A DNA stretch of 64,000 bases from Shewanella electrodiphila. GTDB lineage: Bacteria > Pseudomonadota > Gammaproteobacteria > Enterobacterales > Shewanellaceae. Shown here piece by piece: positions 42,056-50,419 of the stretch. Made by a program: the position numbers and the translations under genes. The first letter of the stretch is position 1, and the number at the start of each line of letters is the position of its first letter. The notes beneath the pieces were generated by a model. It had not been told where the DNA came from. It saw only the letters and a list, made by a program, of their open reading frames with translations, and ran no database searches. The stretch is taken from contig NZ_JAKIKU010000018.1 in assembly GCF_023283985.1 (NCBI RefSeq), positions 1-64,000 of the forward strand. The letters run 5' to 3'.

Positions 42056-42209
42056 TATTATATTGACTCCAATTGTCATCATTATATCGCCAAGACTACA
42101 CAATAAATTCGGCAAAATAAACGATGTTAATCTTTTGTGATAATTTGGCGATAACACAGTGAGATCCCTTTGCCAGAATCGTTAGCAATTAAACAAAAGG
42201 AGCTCTGTT

Positions 42210-42986
42210 ATGAAATCATCAGTCTTAAAGGCATCAGAAGTACAACCGTCAATTTCAGTATCAACATCATCTGCATCAATGAAAACTAAAGCGACTCTAC
42301 TTTCACTTGCCCTAGTGGCTACAGGTCTATTCAGTGTTTCAGCCACTGCTGCAGAATTAGAAATTAGCGTGGTTAACTTAACCCATGGTAATCACTTCAC
42401 CCCAATCTTAATTGCAGCTCATGATGCTGACAGTCACTTATTTGAAGTCGGCACCGAAGCAACACCAGCATTGCAAAAAATGGCCGAAGGTGGCGATGTT
42501 GGTGATTTAGACGCTGCTGTGATGGGCGCAGGTGGTTTTACCGCAGTTAACCCTGCGATGGGATTACTAGCACCAGGGGCTAATGTCAGCGAAGTGATGC
42601 TTGATTCCATGGAAATGACGCACCTTTCAATTGTTGCCATGGTGCTACCAACCAATGATGCCTTTATCGGTTTAGATGGTTGGAAAATCCCTACTGAAGC
42701 AGGTAGTTATACAGTTTACTTAAATGCCTATGACGCAGGCACTGAAGCCAATGATGAAATGGTTAATGGCGGCGGTATGGCAGGCGTTCCAGGTATTCCT
42801 GCAGCACCTGGTGGTGACGGAGGTATGAATGGTACTGGTGTTATGGATGGTTCTACTAATGCTAATGTTCACACTCATCCAGGTGTGCTTGGTGATACTG
42901 ATGCAGCCGGTGGCGCAAGTGATTTAGATAGCCGCATTCATCGCTGGTTAAACCCTGTTGCGAAAGTAGTTGTTACTGTCAAATAA
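42210..42986 (+). CDS. Secreted spondin-domain protein
   Basis: The 258-residue product has a long N-region and a signal peptide ending at SATAAE (about 47). The mature part is a single spondin-N-like domain: LEISVVNLTHGNHFTPILIAAHD, LQKMAEGGDVGDL, MVLPTNDAFIGLD, VYLNAYDAGTEANDE, and VHTHPGVLG with IHRW near the end. A Gly/Ala/Pro-rich insert (about 188-212) interrupts the C-terminal half. Bacterial spondin-domain proteins are exported; their function is unknown. AAAAGGAG precedes the ATG. It lies 11 bp before a second spondin-domain gene and upstream of a two-component system. Confidence 0.87.
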   Translation: MKSSVLKASEVQPSISVSTSSASMKTKATLLSLALVATGLFSVSATAAELEISVVNLTHGNHFTPILIAAHDADSHLFEVGTEATPALQKMAEGGDVGDLDAAVMGAGGFTAVNPAMGLLAPGANVSEVMLDSMEMTHLSIVAMVLPTNDAFIGLDGWKIPTEAGSYTVYLNAYDAGTEANDEMVNGGGMAGVPGIPAAPGGDGGMNGTGVMDGSTNANVHTHPGVLGDTDAAGGASDLDSRIHRWLNPVAKVVVTVK

Positions 42987-42997
42987 GGGGACTCGCG

Positions 42998-43750
42998 ATG
43001 AGATATTTAACAAATAGTAAAACTAAACATACCCATAAATATAGCTTAACGGCAGTAGCATTAATTGCGGTGTTAGGACTAAGCGGTTGTTCTGATGATG
43101 ACGATGAATCACCTACACCAGAACCTGTTACTCCGCCTGAACCGACTGTTGTAATGCAGACTTATACGGTTACCGTGACCAATTTAACGGCTAACCAACC
43201 TATGTCACCGATTGCCATTGCCTCACACAATAGTGATGTGATGTTGTGGCAAGCAGGTGAAGCAGCCAATGTTGCACTGGAAAAAATTGCTGAAGGCGGC
43301 GATGCCGCAGATGTTGCAGCAATTGAAGGCGTAACGTCTACGGTCAGTGGCGCAGGTATTTTAATGCCGGGTATGTCAGAAACTATCACTGTGACACTTG
43401 ATGAAGCAGACATTGCCAATCTCACTGTCGCCACAATGTTAGTCAACACCAATGATGCGTTTACTGGCCTAAATAGTTATGACATTAGTATGTTGGCTGT
43501 TGATGAGTCAGTGTCGATGCGCGGTATGGTTTACGATGCAGGCACCGAAGCGAACTCAGAAGCACAAGGCACGATGCCTGGACCTGCTGATGGTGGCGAA
43601 GGATATAACTCAGAACGTGATGATGTAGATTTTGTTCATATTCATCCTGGTGTGATCACCATGTACGACGGATTGATGGACAGTGTATTAACGCCTTCAC
43701 ATCGTTTTGATAATCCGGCAATCTCCATTTCGATTAGTCGAACGGAATAG
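42998..43750 (+). CDS. Spondin-domain lipoprotein
   Basis: The 250-residue product has a signal peptide with lipobox LSGC (about residue 31) and an acidic DDDDES/PEP linker. One spondin-N-like domain follows: YTVTVTNLTANQPMSPIAIASHN, LEKIAEGGDAADV, MLVNTNDAFTGLN, VYDAGTEANSE, and FVHIHPGVIT with SHRFDNP near the end. It is a paralogue of the gene just upstream (11 bp gap), here membrane-anchored, so the pair may act together at the cell surface. GGGGACTCG precedes the ATG. Confidence 0.87.
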   Translation: MRYLTNSKTKHTHKYSLTAVALIAVLGLSGCSDDDDESPTPEPVTPPEPTVVMQTYTVTVTNLTANQPMSPIAIASHNSDVMLWQAGEAANVALEKIAEGGDAADVAAIEGVTSTVSGAGILMPGMSETITVTLDEADIANLTVATMLVNTNDAFTGLNSYDISMLAVDESVSMRGMVYDAGTEANSEAQGTMPGPADGGEGYNSERDDVDFVHIHPGVITMYDGLMDSVLTPSHRFDNPAISISISRTE

Positions 43751-43820
43751 TGAAAACATCCATGATTAAGCTTAAACAAGTTTGTTAACAAATAAAAAAC
43801 AAACAGGTTGAAATTTAATC

Positions 43821-43861
43821 TTCCCATCTCAGGTCTGGTTATTAGGGATCTGATTTGGGAA
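43821..43861 (+). promoter_or_regulatory. Imperfect hairpin over the ribosome-binding site of the response regulator
   Basis: TTCCCATCTCAG (43821-43832) pairs with CTGATTTGGGAA (43850-43861), 10 of 12 positions. The 3' arm includes the GGGAA that would serve as ribosome-binding site for the ATG at 43869, so the hairpin could limit translation. Confidence 0.4.
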
Positions 43862-43868
43862 ATTTTGG

Positions 43869-44603
43869 ATGAACGATAACACTAAGCATAACGGCCACCA
43901 GATAAAGCAACATATTTTACTGGTTGAAGACGAACAAGATTTAGCCAAGCTGATTATGTTGAATCTCACGGCATTAAACTACGAAGTGTTTCATGCCACG
44001 ACCTTAAGCCAAGCCATGCAAATCATCGACACTAAATCACTCGATCTGATTTTAATGGATCGTATGCTCCCTGATGGTGATGGCATTATGCTTTGCCAGC
44101 AACTCAGAGAAGCTGGAAAATCATTGCCTGTGATGATGTTAACTGCCAAAGATTCAGAAGCCGATATTGTTTTAGGTTTAGAAGCTGGCGCAGACGATTA
44201 TCTCGTCAAACCCTTTAGCGTATTAGAGCTTCGAGCAAGGGTTAAAGCCATGCTCAGGCGCAGTAAAGTACAACAAATACAAACTGAGCAATTGGAGTTT
44301 AATGGGGTCACCATTAACTCAACAACCCGCGAAGTAGTGTCTAACAATAGTACGTTAGAGCTCACAGCGAGAGAGTTCGATTTATTACTGTTTCTTGCCC
44401 AGCATCCCCTGCAAGTGTTTAGCAGAATGCAATTATTAGAAGCAGTATGGGGTTATAACTATGACGGCTATGAGCACACTGTTAATAGCCATATAAATCG
44501 CTTGCGCACTAAGCTTTCTCGAAGCCCTGGCCACCCGGAATTAGTCAAAACAGTATGGGGAGTCGGTTACAAATTTTCACCACCCGAAGCAGGAGCGCAT
44601 TAG
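43869..44603 (+). CDS. OmpR-family response regulator
   Basis: The 244-residue product has a receiver domain (about 14-125): acidic pocket VEDEQD, phosphoacceptor D64 in LILMDRMLPDGDG, T92 in MMLTAKD, K114 in LVKPFSV. A winged-helix DNA-binding domain (about 140-240) includes LTAREFDLLLFLAQHP, LLEAVWGYNYDGYEHTVNSHINRLRTKL and VWGVGYKF, broken here. It is expected to be phosphorylated by the histidine kinase encoded 80 bp downstream and to regulate transcription. The upstream spondin-domain genes are the obvious candidate targets or sensory partners. Confidence 0.95.
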   Translation: MNDNTKHNGHQIKQHILLVEDEQDLAKLIMLNLTALNYEVFHATTLSQAMQIIDTKSLDLILMDRMLPDGDGIMLCQQLREAGKSLPVMMLTAKDSEADIVLGLEAGADDYLVKPFSVLELRARVKAMLRRSKVQQIQTEQLEFNGVTINSTTREVVSNNSTLELTAREFDLLLFLAQHPLQVFSRMQLLEAVWGYNYDGYEHTVNSHINRLRTKLSRSPGHPELVKTVWGVGYKFSPPEAGAH

Positions 44604-44685
44604 CCCTGTTAAATTAAACGCACTTCAAATTAACTCAGTACTCTGACTTCATTCACCCTAGTCGAACCAAGGTAGGTCCCGCATC

Positions 44686-46140
44686 ATGAATCGATTATTT
44701 AACCGGCTGTTCCTATCTGCGACTGTGGTGGTATTACTGTTATTTGTCGCACTGTGGCAGTGGTTGCAACTGAATCACGAATTTAGTCGTAATCAAATTC
44801 AGCAATCATTACATCTGCAACTTGCCGAACATATGGCGCATATCAACCCGTTACTTTCACAAGGTATTACCTCAGATGCCGCGCTAAAGGAAGCATTTCA
44901 TGACTTTATGCTGTTAGGGCCAAGCTTTGAAATTTATACCCTTGATCCCGAAGGCCGTGTCATCGCTTATGATGCCAAAGAAGAAAAAATCAAAAAAGAT
45001 CGCGTCAACCTAAGCCAAATTCAGCAGTTTATTGCAGGTGGTGACTTACCGATTTTAGGCACAGATCCACGCTCAACTGAAACCCAGAAAATATTCTCCG
45101 TCAGTCCACTAGTGACAGAAAACGGCCTTCATAGTGGATACTTATACGTAATCATTGGCGGCGAGGATTATGACAGTTGGCAGGCGTTAATTAATTCAGA
45201 AAACCAGCCTAAACTTTGGGGCGCAACAATCGGTTTTTGGGTGATTTTCGCGTTGATTCTATTTGTGCTGTTATTAGGCTTTTTTACCCGCCCAATTCAA
45301 AAGTTAGCCAGCGATTTAACGCGTCTTAAAGACGCTCCCCTAGAAGAAAATTTGGCTTTGCCGAATCGCTATAACGGCAGCTTAGAAATCAAAAAACTCA
45401 GTGAGCACATTAATCACTTGCTGCAAGAGTTAAACCAGCAACATCAACAAGTGAAACGACAACAACAGGCCAAACATGACTTTTTACTTCACTTATCCCA
45501 TGACTTAAAGACACCATTAACTTCGTTGATTGGTTATATTGACACTTGGTTACTGTCACCACCTGAAGAGCGTCAAGCAGAATACATTGAATATGCTGCC
45601 AATTCTGGGCAAAACTTACAGCAATTATTATCGCAGTTACTTGAGCTTGCCGCCCTTGAAAATGGCCAAATCAGTGCTCAAATAGCTAAAATTAATTTGC
45701 GTGAAGTCTTACTCGATTTAAATCAAACTTTTGCCCCTAGGGCAAAAAAACTAGGGATTACATTAGATTTTAATGTCACGGATCAACTGCAGGTTTATAC
45801 CGATCCTCAGCTGATGAGGCGGATTTTAAATAATCTCGTCGACAACGCACTGCGATACACACCAAAAGGCGGCACGATAACGGTTTACAGTGAAACACAT
45901 CATGATCAAACGTGGTTAGCGGTTGAGGATACTGGCGCAGGCATGCACAAGCATGAAGTAGAGGCTTTGAAACAGTTATCTATGCAGCAGCTTAACTTTG
46001 AGCCAAATCAAGCGCTGCCACAGCTCGGAGTTGGCTTAGCCATTGTCAGGCAGTTATTAGGCTTATTAAAGTGCAGAATTGATATAAAAAGTACCCCAGG
46101 AAAGGGAAGTCACTTTATGATTGAGCTAGCAACCCATTAA
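44686..46140 (+). CDS. Sensor histidine kinase
   Basis: The 484-residue membrane kinase has two transmembrane helices (about 8-28 and 182-200) flanking a periplasmic domain of about 150 residues (with SFEIYTLDPEGRVIAYD, reminiscent of a PAS/Cache-type fold). A HAMP-like region (TRPIQKLASDL onward) follows, then the dimerisation helix with H272 in SHDLKTPLTSLIGY, and an ATPase domain with N-box NNLVDNALRYTP, G1 DTGAGM and G2 GVGLAIV. It is the partner of the response regulator upstream. The periplasmic signal is unknown. A terminator-like hairpin follows at 46194-46218. Confidence 0.95.
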   Translation: MNRLFNRLFLSATVVVLLLFVALWQWLQLNHEFSRNQIQQSLHLQLAEHMAHINPLLSQGITSDAALKEAFHDFMLLGPSFEIYTLDPEGRVIAYDAKEEKIKKDRVNLSQIQQFIAGGDLPILGTDPRSTETQKIFSVSPLVTENGLHSGYLYVIIGGEDYDSWQALINSENQPKLWGATIGFWVIFALILFVLLLGFFTRPIQKLASDLTRLKDAPLEENLALPNRYNGSLEIKKLSEHINHLLQELNQQHQQVKRQQQAKHDFLLHLSHDLKTPLTSLIGYIDTWLLSPPEERQAEYIEYAANSGQNLQQLLSQLLELAALENGQISAQIAKINLREVLLDLNQTFAPRAKKLGITLDFNVTDQLQVYTDPQLMRRILNNLVDNALRYTPKGGTITVYSETHHDQTWLAVEDTGAGMHKHEVEALKQLSMQQLNFEPNQALPQLGVGLAIVRQLLGLLKCRIDIKSTPGKGSHFMIELATH

Positions 46141-46193
46141 CCCTTTCGTTGCTACTGCAATATTTTAAGAAAAAACAAAGGTTAAAAAACAAG

Positions 46194-46222
46194 AAAGCCA
46201 CCTTAAAATGGTGGCTTTATAT
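46194..46222 (+). terminator. Probable terminator after the histidine kinase
   Basis: AAAGCCACC (46194-46202) pairs with GGTGGCTTT (46210-46218). The A-rich 5' side and short T-tract allow moderate confidence. Confidence 0.7.
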
Positions 46223-46305
46223 ATTATCTATCGACAGCGTCGCTAAATAATCATTCTGAGAGCATTCCCGTTTACGAGCATCACTCTCAATGAATCAGGC
46301 TGTGA

Positions 46306-46524
46306 CTAGCCATTTTCAATTGAAAGGTACAAAGCTTTAATTTTGTGGAAGAAAAGACTCACAAAACCAGCAGCTAAACAGCCCCACATTAGCAATACTG
46401 CAGCAACAGTTACGAATTGCCCCATGTAGTAACCAGCATTAGCAACATAGATGTAATGGGTACCAGGTAGCAGTGCAGCAAAAATAGCAAAGAATACTAA
46501 CGCAACAATAATTTGAACTTTCAT
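46306..46524 (-). CDS. Small two-pass membrane protein
   Basis: The 72-residue product starts MKVQIIVALVFFAIFAALLPG and has two hydrophobic segments (about 4-22 and 34-58) with a short basic C-terminus. The ATG at 46524 is preferred because AGAGAGA lies a suitable distance upstream. An in-frame start further out has no such signal. I do not recognise the family. It is monocistronic. Confidence 0.65.
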   Translation of the reverse strand: MKVQIIVALVFFAIFAALLPGTHYIYVANAGYYMGQFVTVAAVLLMWGCLAAGFVSLFFHKIKALYLSIENG

Positions 46525-46735
46525 ATTTATCTCTCTTTTGGCAAAGGCTACTAGATGTGGCTTCCATCCCACCATAAAACAAAGCTAGTCAGCTTATTAA
46601 TATTATTCTCACAATGAGCATAAAATATCAAATTAGTTCCATGAAGAGTTTTGCAAAGATCACAAAATAGAATATTCCATTCTCACTTTGTGATAAAGCG
46701 CACCTAAATAGTTAAAACAATGATTTGTATAGTCT

Positions 46736-47015
46736 AGGCGTGTTGATCTTTCAAGGTTGTTTTTGCAGCGAGTTGTTGTTCATTTAGACAAGACAGAGGC
46801 TTTGTGGTGTAGTTATTCTACATAAAAAGCCGATAACGCAGTAAAAATGAACAACAAACGCTGCCCGAAGGGTTCGGCTAAAAACGGATTCTGCATTGTT
46901 GAGCGAATTTTTTGCGAATAAAGAGTGCTTAGGTTACTAGGCGGCAATTCACTCGCCGCGCTTAATCCATTTTTTATCTCGAACAAAACTCAACCAGCAA
47001 AGTTCAACAAGCCCT
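46736..47015. mobile_element. Non-autonomous repeat element (MITE-like), copy 2 (inverted)
   Basis: This 280-bp element is in the opposite orientation to copy 1. Ends AGGCGTGTTGATC and TTCAACAAGCCCT are degraded versions of the terminal inverted repeat. It contains GATCTTTCAAGGTTGTTTTT, GTAGTTATTCTACATAAAA, CAAACGCTGCCCGAAGGGTT and a TTTTTGCGAATAAAGAGTG block shared with copy 3. There is no coding capacity. Confidence 0.85.
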
Positions 47016-47049
47016 AACAGTCCTTTGTTAATTTTCTGTTTATTCTTGC

Positions 47050-47080
47050 CATAAAAAAAGACGAGCCATGCTCGTCTTTT
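47050..47080. terminator. Terminator of hemE
   Basis: AAAAGACGAGC (47056-47066) pairs with GCTCGTCTTTT (47070-47080), with A- and T-runs outside. Two copies of TTTATTTATGGTAC lie at the hemE 3' end. Confidence 0.9.
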
Positions 47081-47152
47081 ATTTAATACCCAAATTATGC
47101 ACCATCAATTATTTGCGGCGCTTTATTTCTGGTATTTTTATTTATGGTACTT

Positions 47153-48217
47153 TTATTTATGGTACTTAGGCGATAATTGATTAACTGAGTTAATGAATGC
47201 GCCAGCATGCTCTGGATTAACATGTTGATGAATACCATGACCCAAGTTAAATACATGGCCAGTACCTTCACCGTAAGATGACAAGATTTGGTCAACTTCT
47301 TGATGAATACGCTCAGGAGATGCGTAAAGTACAGATGGGTCCATGTTGCCTTGAAGTGCAACTTTATGTCCAACACGACGACGTGCATCACCGATGTCAA
47401 CAGTCCAGTCTAAACCTAGAGCATCACAACCTGTTTCAGCCATAGATTCTAACCACAGTCCGCCACCTTTAGTAAATAAGGTAACTGGTACTTGGCGACC
47501 GTCTGCATGGCGAGTTAAGCCATCAACGATTTTTTGCATGTAACGTAGTGAGAATTCACGGTAAGCGTGGTGAGATAACGCACCGCCCCATGAATCAAAG
47601 ATCATTAACGATTGCGCGCCATTAGCTACTTGTGCGTTTAGGTATAAGATAACTGAGTCAGCTAACTTGTCTAAAAGCATGTGTAATGTTGCTGGCTCTT
47701 CGTAAGCCATTTTCTTGATCTTTTCGAAAGTCTTGCTTGAACCACCTTCGACCATGTAAGTCGCTAGTGTCCAAGGTGAACCAGAGAAACCGATTAAAGG
47801 TACTTCACCTTTTAGTTCACGACGAATAGTGCTAACAGCACGCATTACGTAACCTAATTCATCTTCTGGATCTGGAATGCAAAGCTTTTTGATTGAATCG
47901 ATGGTGTCAGTAGGACGTTCGAAACGTGGGCCTTCGCCTGTTTCAAAGTAAAGACCTAAGCCCATTGCATCTGGAACGGTAAGAATATCTGAGAATAGAA
48001 TTGCAGCATCTAAGTCGTAACGACGAAGTGGTTGTAACGTCACTTCACATGCTAAATCTTGGTTCTTACAAAGAGACATAAAGTCACCCGCTTCTGCGCG
48101 AGTCGCTTTATATTCAGGTAGATAACGTCCAGCTTGACGCATCATCCACACAGGTGTTTTGTCAACAGGCTGTTTTAATAAGGCGCGTAAATAACGATCA
48201 TTCTTTAATTCTGCCAT
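47153..48217 (-). CDS. hemE: Uroporphyrinogen III decarboxylase
   Basis: The 354-residue enzyme decarboxylates uroporphyrinogen III to coproporphyrinogen III in heme synthesis. Family markers are PVWMMRQAGRYLPEYK (the RQAGRYLPEY signature), ILFSDILTVPDAMGLGL, GFSGSPWTLATYM, FDSWGGALS, GLDWTVDIGDAR, LQGNMDPSVL and FNLGHGIHQHVNPEH. All are in the expected order. Length matches E. coli HemE (354). Heme supply is relevant in a genome with multiheme cytochromes, but the location near them is coincidental. It is monocistronic with a terminator downstream. Confidence 0.98.
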   Translation of the reverse strand: MAELKNDRYLRALLKQPVDKTPVWMMRQAGRYLPEYKATRAEAGDFMSLCKNQDLACEVTLQPLRRYDLDAAILFSDILTVPDAMGLGLYFETGEGPRFERPTDTIDSIKKLCIPDPEDELGYVMRAVSTIRRELKGEVPLIGFSGSPWTLATYMVEGGSSKTFEKIKKMAYEEPATLHMLLDKLADSVILYLNAQVANGAQSLMIFDSWGGALSHHAYREFSLRYMQKIVDGLTRHADGRQVPVTLFTKGGGLWLESMAETGCDALGLDWTVDIGDARRRVGHKVALQGNMDPSVLYASPERIHQEVDQILSSYGEGTGHVFNLGHGIHQHVNPEHAGAFINSVNQLSPKYHK

Positions 48218-48409
48218 TGGGCTTAATTCCTAAACATATAGTGATATCCGCTGGCGCGTAGTTTAGCACTTATGCGATTAATGTAACCAGCGATGCTAAA
48301 TTAATGTGAACTAACACCCTAACTAGTATCGAAATTGCTAATGTAATCGTTAGCATGCTCACAATAATACCCATATTTAGGTATCAGGTAGCCTAATTGG
48401 ATAAAAAAG
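48218..48409. other. Intergenic DNA upstream of hemE
   Basis: It contains an inverted repeat TGCTAATG/CGTTAGCA (48336-48343, 48348-48355), which could be an operator for hemE or the small RNA locus. No gene was seen. Confidence 0.45.
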
Positions 48410-48438
48410 TTGCACCTCTTGTTCGCCTTTGGTATAAA
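48410..48438 (+). promoter_or_regulatory. Sigma-70-type promoter for an orphan transcript
   Basis: TTGCAC (48410-48415) and TATAAA (48433-48438) are separated by exactly 17 bp. Transcription should start near 48445. No open reading frame of note follows before a strong terminator. Confidence 0.7.
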
Positions 48439-48444
48439 AAGTCT

Positions 48445-48534
48445 GCGCTAGCAAGAACAATCAAGAAGCACGATAAATCGAGCCCTTAAAAAATCTATTT
48501 GCCCAGTGGTAGCTTGCTATCACTGGGCATTTTT
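48445..48534 (+). ncRNA. Candidate small regulatory RNA, about 90 nt
   Basis: A good promoter is followed about 60-90 bp later by a strong intrinsic terminator with no protein gene in between and no + strand gene upstream that the terminator could serve. The body is rich in A and unstructured (GCAAGAACAATCAAG, AAATCGAGCCC, AAAAAATC), and the terminator ends in ATTTTTCTTTTT, as in Hfq-bound small RNAs. I do not recognise a known family. The start and function are inferred. Confidence 0.6.
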
Positions 48535-48540
48535 CTTTTT
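48501..48540 (+). terminator. Strong intrinsic terminator
   Basis: GCCCAGTGGTAG (48501-48512) pairs with CTATCACTGGGC (48517-48528), one G-T pair, followed by ATTTTTCTTTTT. It belongs to the candidate small RNA. Confidence 0.92.
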
Positions 48541-48685
48541 ATGCTATTTCCCCGTGATACAAATCACTATCAAATAAGACCTTATCTGGTCGATCCATTA
48601 GATCTTTTACAGAAAACAGTTGATCAATAGTCACTTTCTCTCATACATTAAGTGATATGGATTAGTTGCAACACTGGAATTCGTT

Positions 48686-49162
48686 ATGCTGACAAAACTA
48701 GAAAAAGCCGAACAAAAATGGGGCGGCTCTAACAAGCTTGTCGATCAATGGCTACATCATCGCAGAACGTTGCTGATCCAATATTTCAAAATTGCCGGCC
48801 TTGCGCCATATACCATGCCCGCTAAAAGCCTGCCTAAAGCTGATGCTGTTAAGCAATTCTGTGCACAATTGGTGGATTATGTCTCAGAAGGCCACTTCGA
48901 GGTCTATGATCAGGTGGTAACTGAATGCGAGAAATTTGGCGAAAGCAGTAAAGAAAGAGCGCAAACATTATTACCACAAATCAGTGAAACCACTGATGCA
49001 GCCCTCGACTTTAATGATAAATACACTGAAGCCGATAATGATGATGTATTAATGGACCTAGATGCAGACCTCTCTAAATTAGCTCAAGCAATGGAAACCC
49101 GCTTTGCCTTCGAAGATGAACTACTTGAGCAACTTCACGAGCACCATTCAAAAGCAAGTTAA
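48686..49162 (+). CDS. rsd: Rsd/AlgQ family anti-sigma-70 factor
   Basis: The 158-residue, all-helical protein matches Rsd: LTKLEKAEQKWGGSNKLVDQWLHHRRTLLIQYFKIAGL, LVDYVSEGHFEVYDQVV and a C-terminal LAQAMETRFAFEDELLEQL, read in pieces. Rsd binds sigma-70 region 4 in stationary phase and so shifts RNA polymerase to alternative sigma factors. In E. coli it is also near hemE, which fits. A hairpin with bulge (49206-49238) separates it from the convergent glycosyltransferase gene. Confidence 0.93.
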   Translation: MLTKLEKAEQKWGGSNKLVDQWLHHRRTLLIQYFKIAGLAPYTMPAKSLPKADAVKQFCAQLVDYVSEGHFEVYDQVVTECEKFGESSKERAQTLLPQISETTDAALDFNDKYTEADNDDVLMDLDADLSKLAQAMETRFAFEDELLEQLHEHHSKAS

Positions 49163-49202
49163 CTCGCTTAACACTTATCCATTTAAGCCTTATTCACACA
49201 TT

Positions 49203-49244
49203 AAAAAGCTCTCTTTGATTTTCATCAAAAGAGAGCTTCTCTAG
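49203..49244. terminator. Hairpin between convergent rsd and glycosyltransferase genes
   Basis: AAGCTCTCTTTGAT (49206-49219) pairs with ATCAAAAGAGAGCTT (49224-49238) with one bulged A. It is A-rich before and has a short T/C tail after. Confidence 0.75.
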
Positions 49245-49270
49245 CACGTATAACGATCCACTTACCTAGC

Positions 49271-50314
49271 TTATTTACGCCAATTATCTGGTAACTCTAC
49301 CTGTGACCAAAGATCATTACACAACACTTGATGCTGATGCCAATCACCTTGCTTAAGCCACTTAACCAGTGCATCACCCACTTGTGGATATTTAATCGGC
49401 TTAGGTGAAGCTGACTTAAGCCAGCGATTTAAAATACCTGCATCTAATTTATCCATGCTTTGCGCTGCAGCTAATAACTCTAATGCTGCCACATTAGAGG
49501 ACTGTTCAAACTGCCCCTGCAATGGCTTAACCAGCAACTTCTTGCCAAGGGTCATCGCTTCACTCGCCAATTCAAAGCCTGCATTACCAATCACCCCACC
49601 ACACTGAGACATATGCTGCTTAAATCCTTCACGATTAAAACCAAACCAATTTATGTGTTCGGGTAATCCCTGTAACGGTTTATCTGCGTGATAAACAAAG
49701 AATTGATACTCTGAGAATGGGCTTAAGAATTTGGCAATAGTGTCGGCATTTTCAAACGGAAGATACACCAATATTTGATGACTATGATCGCCAGAGTTAG
49801 GTTCTACTTCGACAAATGGCGGTAATATTGGAAACCCAAAATGGTGCCAATGACAACCAAGCTTAATATCTGTTGGCGCAAAGTTATTTAATAGTACCCG
49901 ATCAAACCAGCTCATCCCCTGCTTTGGCACAGGATACTGCAGCGCAGCTTGATGACTAATACTGATGGAGGTAACCCCTTGTTTTTTAGCCGCCCATGCC
50001 GTAACAGGCTCAAAATCATTCAAGACTAAATCGTAATCAGACAAATCCATTTGCTGAACTTCAGATAAAATAGATGACGATAAATTACGTTTCACCGTTT
50101 TGGTCAAATTAACTCGACCTGACTCAGTAATAAACGACATCCCCTCTCTTACTTGATAGTCACCAAAGCACTCCATATCAAAATATTGATCTTTATTACG
50201 ACCGCTAAATAAAAAGTCGACTTCGACATCTGTTTTACTCAATGATTTCGCCATGACACGCGCACGACTAATATGGCCATTTCCAGTCCCTTGAACACCA
50301 TATAATATTTTCAT
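49271..50314 (-). CDS. MJ1255/VC2487 family glycosyltransferase-like protein
   Basis: The 347-residue product begins MKILYGVQGTGNGHISRARVMAKSL, the signature of this GT28-like family. It continues with FLFSGRN, LVLNDFEPVTAWAAKKQGV, SISHQAAL, GFPILPPFV, LVYLPFEN and GGVIGNAGFELASEAMTLGKKLLVKP (donor-sugar site in GT28 proteins). It is a predicted cytoplasmic glycosyltransferase of unknown specificity. It lies 105 bp downstream of a PAP2 phosphatase gene on the same strand. The two are neighbours in other gammaproteobacteria, as I recall, suggesting a joint role in an envelope glycolipid. Confidence 0.9.
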   Translation of the reverse strand: MKILYGVQGTGNGHISRARVMAKSLSKTDVEVDFLFSGRNKDQYFDMECFGDYQVREGMSFITESGRVNLTKTVKRNLSSSILSEVQQMDLSDYDLVLNDFEPVTAWAAKKQGVTSISISHQAALQYPVPKQGMSWFDRVLLNNFAPTDIKLGCHWHHFGFPILPPFVEVEPNSGDHSHQILVYLPFENADTIAKFLSPFSEYQFFVYHADKPLQGLPEHINWFGFNREGFKQHMSQCGGVIGNAGFELASEAMTLGKKLLVKPLQGQFEQSSNVAALELLAAAQSMDKLDAGILNRWLKSASPKPIKYPQVGDALVKWLKQGDWHQHQVLCNDLWSQVELPDNWRK

Positions 50315-50419
50315 AAAGTTCCTTGTGCTAACTCAAGCAATATTGCATCACACTTAGGGTGACGGTGAGTTGTTAATTAGACATCTTGTTATTTAAAGCA
50401 ATATAAATACGCTAACGGA

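Noticed and set aside
48218..48410. Possible riboswitch upstream of hemE
   Set aside because: Only a simple 8-bp inverted repeat is visible, without the multi-helix core of any riboswitch I know.
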